Source of the DNA: Pseudomonadota bacterium
Lineage (GTDB): Bacteria > Pseudomonadota > Alphaproteobacteria > Rhodobacterales > Rhodobacteraceae
Assembly: GCA_020161655.1 (NCBI GenBank)
Contig: JAIUPC010000010.1
Span: 1-46,925, forward strand
Reading direction: 5' to 3'
DNA: 46,925 nucleotides
Shown here in pieces: positions 44,441-46,925 of this stretch. Position numbers and translations under genes: made by a program. Positions within the stretch are counted from its first letter, which is position 1. Each line of letters opens with the position of its first letter. The notes under the pieces are model-generated. The model ran no database searches. It saw nothing but the letters and a program-made list of their open reading frames with translations, and was not told the origin of the DNA.

Positions 44441-44463
44441 GCGGCCCCGGAACCCGGGGCCGC
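44441..44463 (-). terminator. Terminator-like hairpin between rplW and rplB
   Basis: GCGGCCCCGG (44441-44450), AAC loop, CCGGGGCCGC (44454-44463): 10-bp stem. On the leftward strand it is followed by TCGATTTTC. It lies 18 bp past the rplW stop, in the middle of the S10 operon, so it may be a partial terminator or attenuator. Confidence 0.6.
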
Positions 44464-44481
44464 AAGATTCGGCGCCTTCTA

Positions 44482-44778
44482 TCAGAGCCCCGAAGAGACG
44501 TCGATAGTGTTCCCCTCCTCGAGGGTCACGTAGGCTTTCTTCACGTCGCTCCGCTCGCCGGGACGGCCGCGGAACTTCTTCGCCTTGCCCTTGGTGATGG
44601 TGGTGTTGACCGCCTTCACCTTGACACCGAAGACCGCCTCGACCGCTTCCTTGATCTGCGGCTTGGTCGCGGTCTTCGCCACCTTGAAGACAACCGCACC
44701 GGCTTCGGAAGCAAGCGTGGCCTTCTCGGTGATGATCGGCTTGACGATCACGTCGTAATGTTCGGGTTTCACGCTCAT
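44482..44778 (-). CDS. rplW: 50S ribosomal protein L23
   Basis: The 98-residue protein has [40 protein letters not shown] and [20 protein letters not shown]. It is the docking site for trigger factor and SRP at the tunnel exit. The ATG overlaps the rplD stop (ATGA). Confidence 0.98.
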   Translation of the reverse strand: MSVKPEHYDVIVKPIITEKATLASEAGAVVFKVAKTATKPQIKEAVEAVFGVKVKAVNTTITKGKAKKFRGRPGERSDVKKAYVTLEEGNTIDVSSGL

Positions 44779-45395
44779 TTCAGACGCGCCTCCAGAGCTT
44801 CGACACCCGCCTTGGTCAGCACGAGCGTATCGCGCTTAAGGATGTCATAGACGTTGGCGCCCATCGACGGCAGCACATCGATGCCTTCGATGTTGGCCGC
44901 CGCGCGGGCGAAGTTTTCGTTCACATCGGCACCGTCGATGATGAGGACGCGCTTCCAGCCCAGCTCCTTGGCGGCTTTCGCCAGGAACTTGGTCTTGGCG
45001 TCCGACATCTCGAGGCTGTCGAGGATGACGAGCTGACCGGCGCCGGCCTTGGCCGACAGCGCATGCTTGAGGCCAAGCGCCCGGAACTTCTTCGGAAGGT
45101 CATGGGCGTGCGACCGCGGGGTCGGGCCCTTGTAGACGCCACCGTGACGGAAGATCGGGGCCTTCTTGGAACCGTGGCGGGCGCCGCCGGTGCCTTTCTG
45201 GCGATAGATCTTCTTGGTCGAGTAGCTGACTTCCGATTTGCCGAGCACCGAGTGGGTGCCCTGCTGCGCCTTGGCGCGCTGCCAGCGCACCACGCGGTGC
45301 AGGATATCGGCGCGCGGCTCCAGCCCGAAGATCTCGTCGGAGAGATCGATCGAGCCAGCCTTGCCGGCGTCGAGCTTGATCACGTCAAGTTTCAT
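44775..45395 (-). CDS. rplD: 50S ribosomal protein L4
   Basis: The 206-residue protein has [40 protein letters not shown] and [20 protein letters not shown]. The extended loop forms the tunnel constriction. In E. coli L4 represses its own operon; no matching leader is visible here. Start ATG 45395 overlaps the rplC stop. Confidence 0.98.
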   Translation of the reverse strand: MKLDVIKLDAGKAGSIDLSDEIFGLEPRADILHRVVRWQRAKAQQGTHSVLGKSEVSYSTKKIYRQKGTGGARHGSKKAPIFRHGGVYKGPTPRSHAHDLPKKFRALGLKHALSAKAGAGQLVILDSLEMSDAKTKFLAKAAKELGWKRVLIIDGADVNENFARAAANIEGIDVLPSMGANVYDILKRDTLVLTKAGVEALEARLK

Positions 45396-46249
45396 CACTT
45401 CTCTCCTTCGCCGGCATCGGCGGACGAATCCGCGGCGATCGAGGCTTCGGCTTCCTTCAGCGCGGCTTCCTGCGCTGCGGCTTCGGCTTCGGCCGCGGCC
45501 TTGCGGGCGGCTTCTTCCTCGGCGGCGGCGGCAGCAGCAGCGGCTTCGGCGGCCTTGCGGGCAGCTTCGGCAGCGGACTTCAGCCCGGCGGGCAGGATCG
45601 CGTTGTCAGGGAACGGCTTTTTCACCGCGTCCTTGACGGTGACCCAGCCACCCTTGGAACCGGGGACCGAGCCCTTGACCATGATCAGGCCGCGGTCGCT
45701 GTCGGTGCGCACGACCTGCAGGTTCTGCGTGGTCACGCGGACGGCGCCAAGATGGCCAGCCATCTTCTTGCCCTTGAACACCTTGCCCGGGTCCTGGCAC
45801 TGGCCGGTGGAGCCGTGCGAACGGTGGCTGATCGACACACCGTGCGAGGCCCTGAGACCGCCGAAGTTGTGCCGCTTCATGGCACCGGCGAAGCCCTTAC
45901 CGATCGAGGTGCCGGCGATATCGACGAACTGGCCCTCGAAGTAGTGGTCAGCCGTGATCTCTTCGCCGACGCCGATCAGGTTGTCCGGGGAAACCCGGAA
46001 TTCCGCGATCTTGCGCTTCGGCGCGACACTGGCCTTGGCGAAGTGGCCGCGCAGGGCGGCGGTGGTCCGCTTGGCCTTGGCCGTGCCCGCGCCGAGCTGA
46101 ACGGCGGTGTAGCCGTCACGCTCAGCCGTGCGCTGCGCCACGACCTGAAGGTTGTCCAGTTGCAGGACGGTCACCGGAACCTGCCGGCCGTCCTCAAGAA
46201 ACAGCCGGGTCATGCCCAGCTTCTTTGCGATGATTCCAGAGCGCAACAT
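45395..46249 (-). CDS. rplC: 50S ribosomal protein L3 with long Ala/Glu tail
   Basis: The 284-residue protein starts [20 protein letters not shown]; the longer frame to 46384 runs into rpsJ. The L3 core ([40 protein letters not shown]) ends near residue 215. About 60 residues of Ala, Glu and Lys follow ([20 protein letters not shown] and more), predicted as a single charged helix ending acidic. The tail is absent from E. coli L3 (about 209 residues) but occurs in Rhodobacterales from general knowledge. L3 nucleates 50S assembly near the peptidyl-transferase centre. It is 14 bp after rpsJ. Confidence 0.97.
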   Translation of the reverse strand: MLRSGIIAKKLGMTRLFLEDGRQVPVTVLQLDNLQVVAQRTAERDGYTAVQLGAGTAKAKRTTAALRGHFAKASVAPKRKIAEFRVSPDNLIGVGEEITADHYFEGQFVDIAGTSIGKGFAGAMKRHNFGGLRASHGVSISHRSHGSTGQCQDPGKVFKGKKMAGHLGAVRVTTQNLQVVRTDSDRGLIMVKGSVPGSKGGWVTVKDAVKKPFPDNAILPAGLKSAAEAARKAAEAAAAAAAAEEEAARKAAAEAEAAAQEAALKEAEASIAADSSADAGEGEK

Positions 46250-46263
46250 ATCCCTTGCCCTCC

Positions 46264-46575
46264 TCAGTTCAGCTTGATTTCGACGTCGACGCCGGCGGCG
46301 AGGTCGAGCTTCATCAGCGCGTCCACGGTCTGCGGGGTCGGATCGACGATGTCGAGAAGGCGCTTGTGCGTACGGATTTCCCACTGGTCGCGCGATTTCT
46401 TGTCGATGTGCGGACCACGGAGAACCGTGAATTTCTCGATCTTGTTCGGCAGCGGGATCGGCCCGCGGACCTGGGCGCCCGTGCGCTTGGCCGTGTTGAC
46501 GATCTCCTGCGTCGAGGAATCCAGGACGCGGTAATCGAAGGCCTTGAGCCGGATACGGATATTCTGACTGGACAT
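46264..46575 (-). CDS. rpsJ: 30S ribosomal protein S10
   Basis: The 103-residue protein has [40 protein letters not shown] and [20 protein letters not shown]. It is a 30S head protein that also serves as NusE in transcription antitermination with NusB. It follows tuf by 112 bp with an inverted repeat between them. Confidence 0.98.
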   Translation of the reverse strand: MSSQNIRIRLKAFDYRVLDSSTQEIVNTAKRTGAQVRGPIPLPNKIEKFTVLRGPHIDKKSRDQWEIRTHKRLLDIVDPTPQTVDALMKLDLAAGVDVEIKLN

Positions 46576-46641
46576 TCTTCTGCCTCTTTCGGGGCTTTCA
46601 GTTGAGAGGCAGGCGGGACCTCATGCCCCGCCTGCTTCGAA

Positions 46642-46685
46642 CCGTAGGTAGTTTGCGCATGGTGGGGTGGAACCCCAACCTACGG
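46642..46685. repeat. Imperfect palindrome between tuf and rpsJ
   Basis: CCGTAGGT (46642-46649) pairs with ACCTACGG (46678-46685), and inside lies TGGGGT-GGA-ACCCCA (46663-46677). The left arm has 13 unpaired bases. It starts 2 bp past the tuf stop. The GTAGG/CCTAC ends resemble the palindrome at 40759-40786, but the core differs. Confidence 0.55.
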
Positions 46686-46687
46686 CA

Positions 46688-46925
46688 TCACTTCAGGATC
46701 TTCGACACCACGCCGGCGCCGACGGTGCGGCCGCCTTCGCGGATGGCGAAGCGGAGCTTTTCTTCCATCGCGATCGGGGCGATCAGCTCGACCTCGAACT
46801 TCAGGTTGTCGCCCGGCATCACCATCTCGGTCCCGGCCGGAAGCTTCACCGTCCCGGTCACGTCCGTGGTGCGGAAGTAGAACTGCGGGCGGTAGTTGGC
46901 GAAGAACGGCGTGTGACGGCCACCC
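46688..46925 (-). CDS. tuf: Elongation factor Tu, C-terminal end only
   Basis: The last 78 residues are present; the rest lies beyond the right edge. It reads [60 protein letters not shown] and [15 protein letters not shown], the standard EF-Tu domain 3. EF-Tu brings aminoacyl-tRNA to the ribosome. This copy is upstream of rpsJ on the same strand. Confidence 0.97.
   Translation of the reverse strand, partial: GGRHTPFFANYRPQFYFRTTDVTGTVKLPAGTEMVMPGDNLKFEVELIAPIAMEEKLRFAIREGGRTVGAGVVSKILK

Noticed and set aside
42853-44850. Rightward 665-codon open frame
   Set aside because: Antisense across rplV, rpsS, rplB and rplW, all certain genes.

Overview
The window comes from a GC-rich alphaproteobacterium, most likely a Rhodobacterales (Rhodobacteraceae-type) genome. 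Signs of this are the four-gene Bzt-type glutamate/glutamine/aspartate/asparagine ABC transporter with unusually long permeases, an ATP12-type F1-ATPase chaperone gene, a ribosomal protein L3 with a long Ala/Glu tail, and many overlapping ATGA/GTGA gene junctions. No phage, insertion sequence, CRISPR array or plasmid module was seen. Most of the window is conserved core chromosome, with a few accessory insertions.

Layout. 1-4.0 kb: 3' truncated part of a giant RTX (Ca2+-binding nonapeptide) exoprotein, read leftward, built from near-identical tandem modules. 4.4 kb: tRNA-Arg(ACG). 4.6-6.0 kb: membrane sensor histidine kinase. 6.2-18.9 kb (rightward): the rpmH-rnpA-yidD ... yidC-MOSC-engB-argB cluster, carrying inserted genes for a PLP-dependent cysteine synthase/desulfhydrase-like enzyme, a leftward pentapeptide-repeat membrane protein, TtcA and a GGDEF(degenerate)-EAL protein, and ending with a ferredoxin-like gene and sixA. 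19-23.9 kb (leftward): bztABCD. 24.0-28.2 kb (leftward): rarA-crcB-rluC-like-HAD phosphatase-ATP12. 28.3-29.6 kb: a luxR-luxI quorum-sensing pair, divergent from a small unknown gene, with a palindrome in the shared control region. 29.9-46.9 kb (leftward): the tuf-S10-spc-alpha ribosomal protein cluster through rpoA and rplQ.

The ribosomal cluster is the most unusual part at the operon level. It is interrupted by a kinase-fold gene between rplP and rpmC, behind a strong terminator, and by a GFA-family gene plus a small orphan gene between rpmD and rplO. Sigma70-like promoters can be read immediately before the resumed ribosomal genes (TTGCCC-17-TATAGG before rpmC, TTGATC-17-TATACG before rplO). 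A hairpin also sits between rplW and rplB. Together these suggest that what is a single S10-spc-alpha superoperon in many bacteria is cut here into separately driven units. Two copies of one 28-bp palindrome, and a looser third one, lie in the gaps of this cluster.

The best candidates for something undescribed are the luxR/luxI locus with its divergent small gene and shared palindrome, the kinase-fold protein lodged in the ribosomal cluster, the argB-ferredoxin-sixA coupled unit, and the modular RTX duplications. None can be proved from sequence alone.
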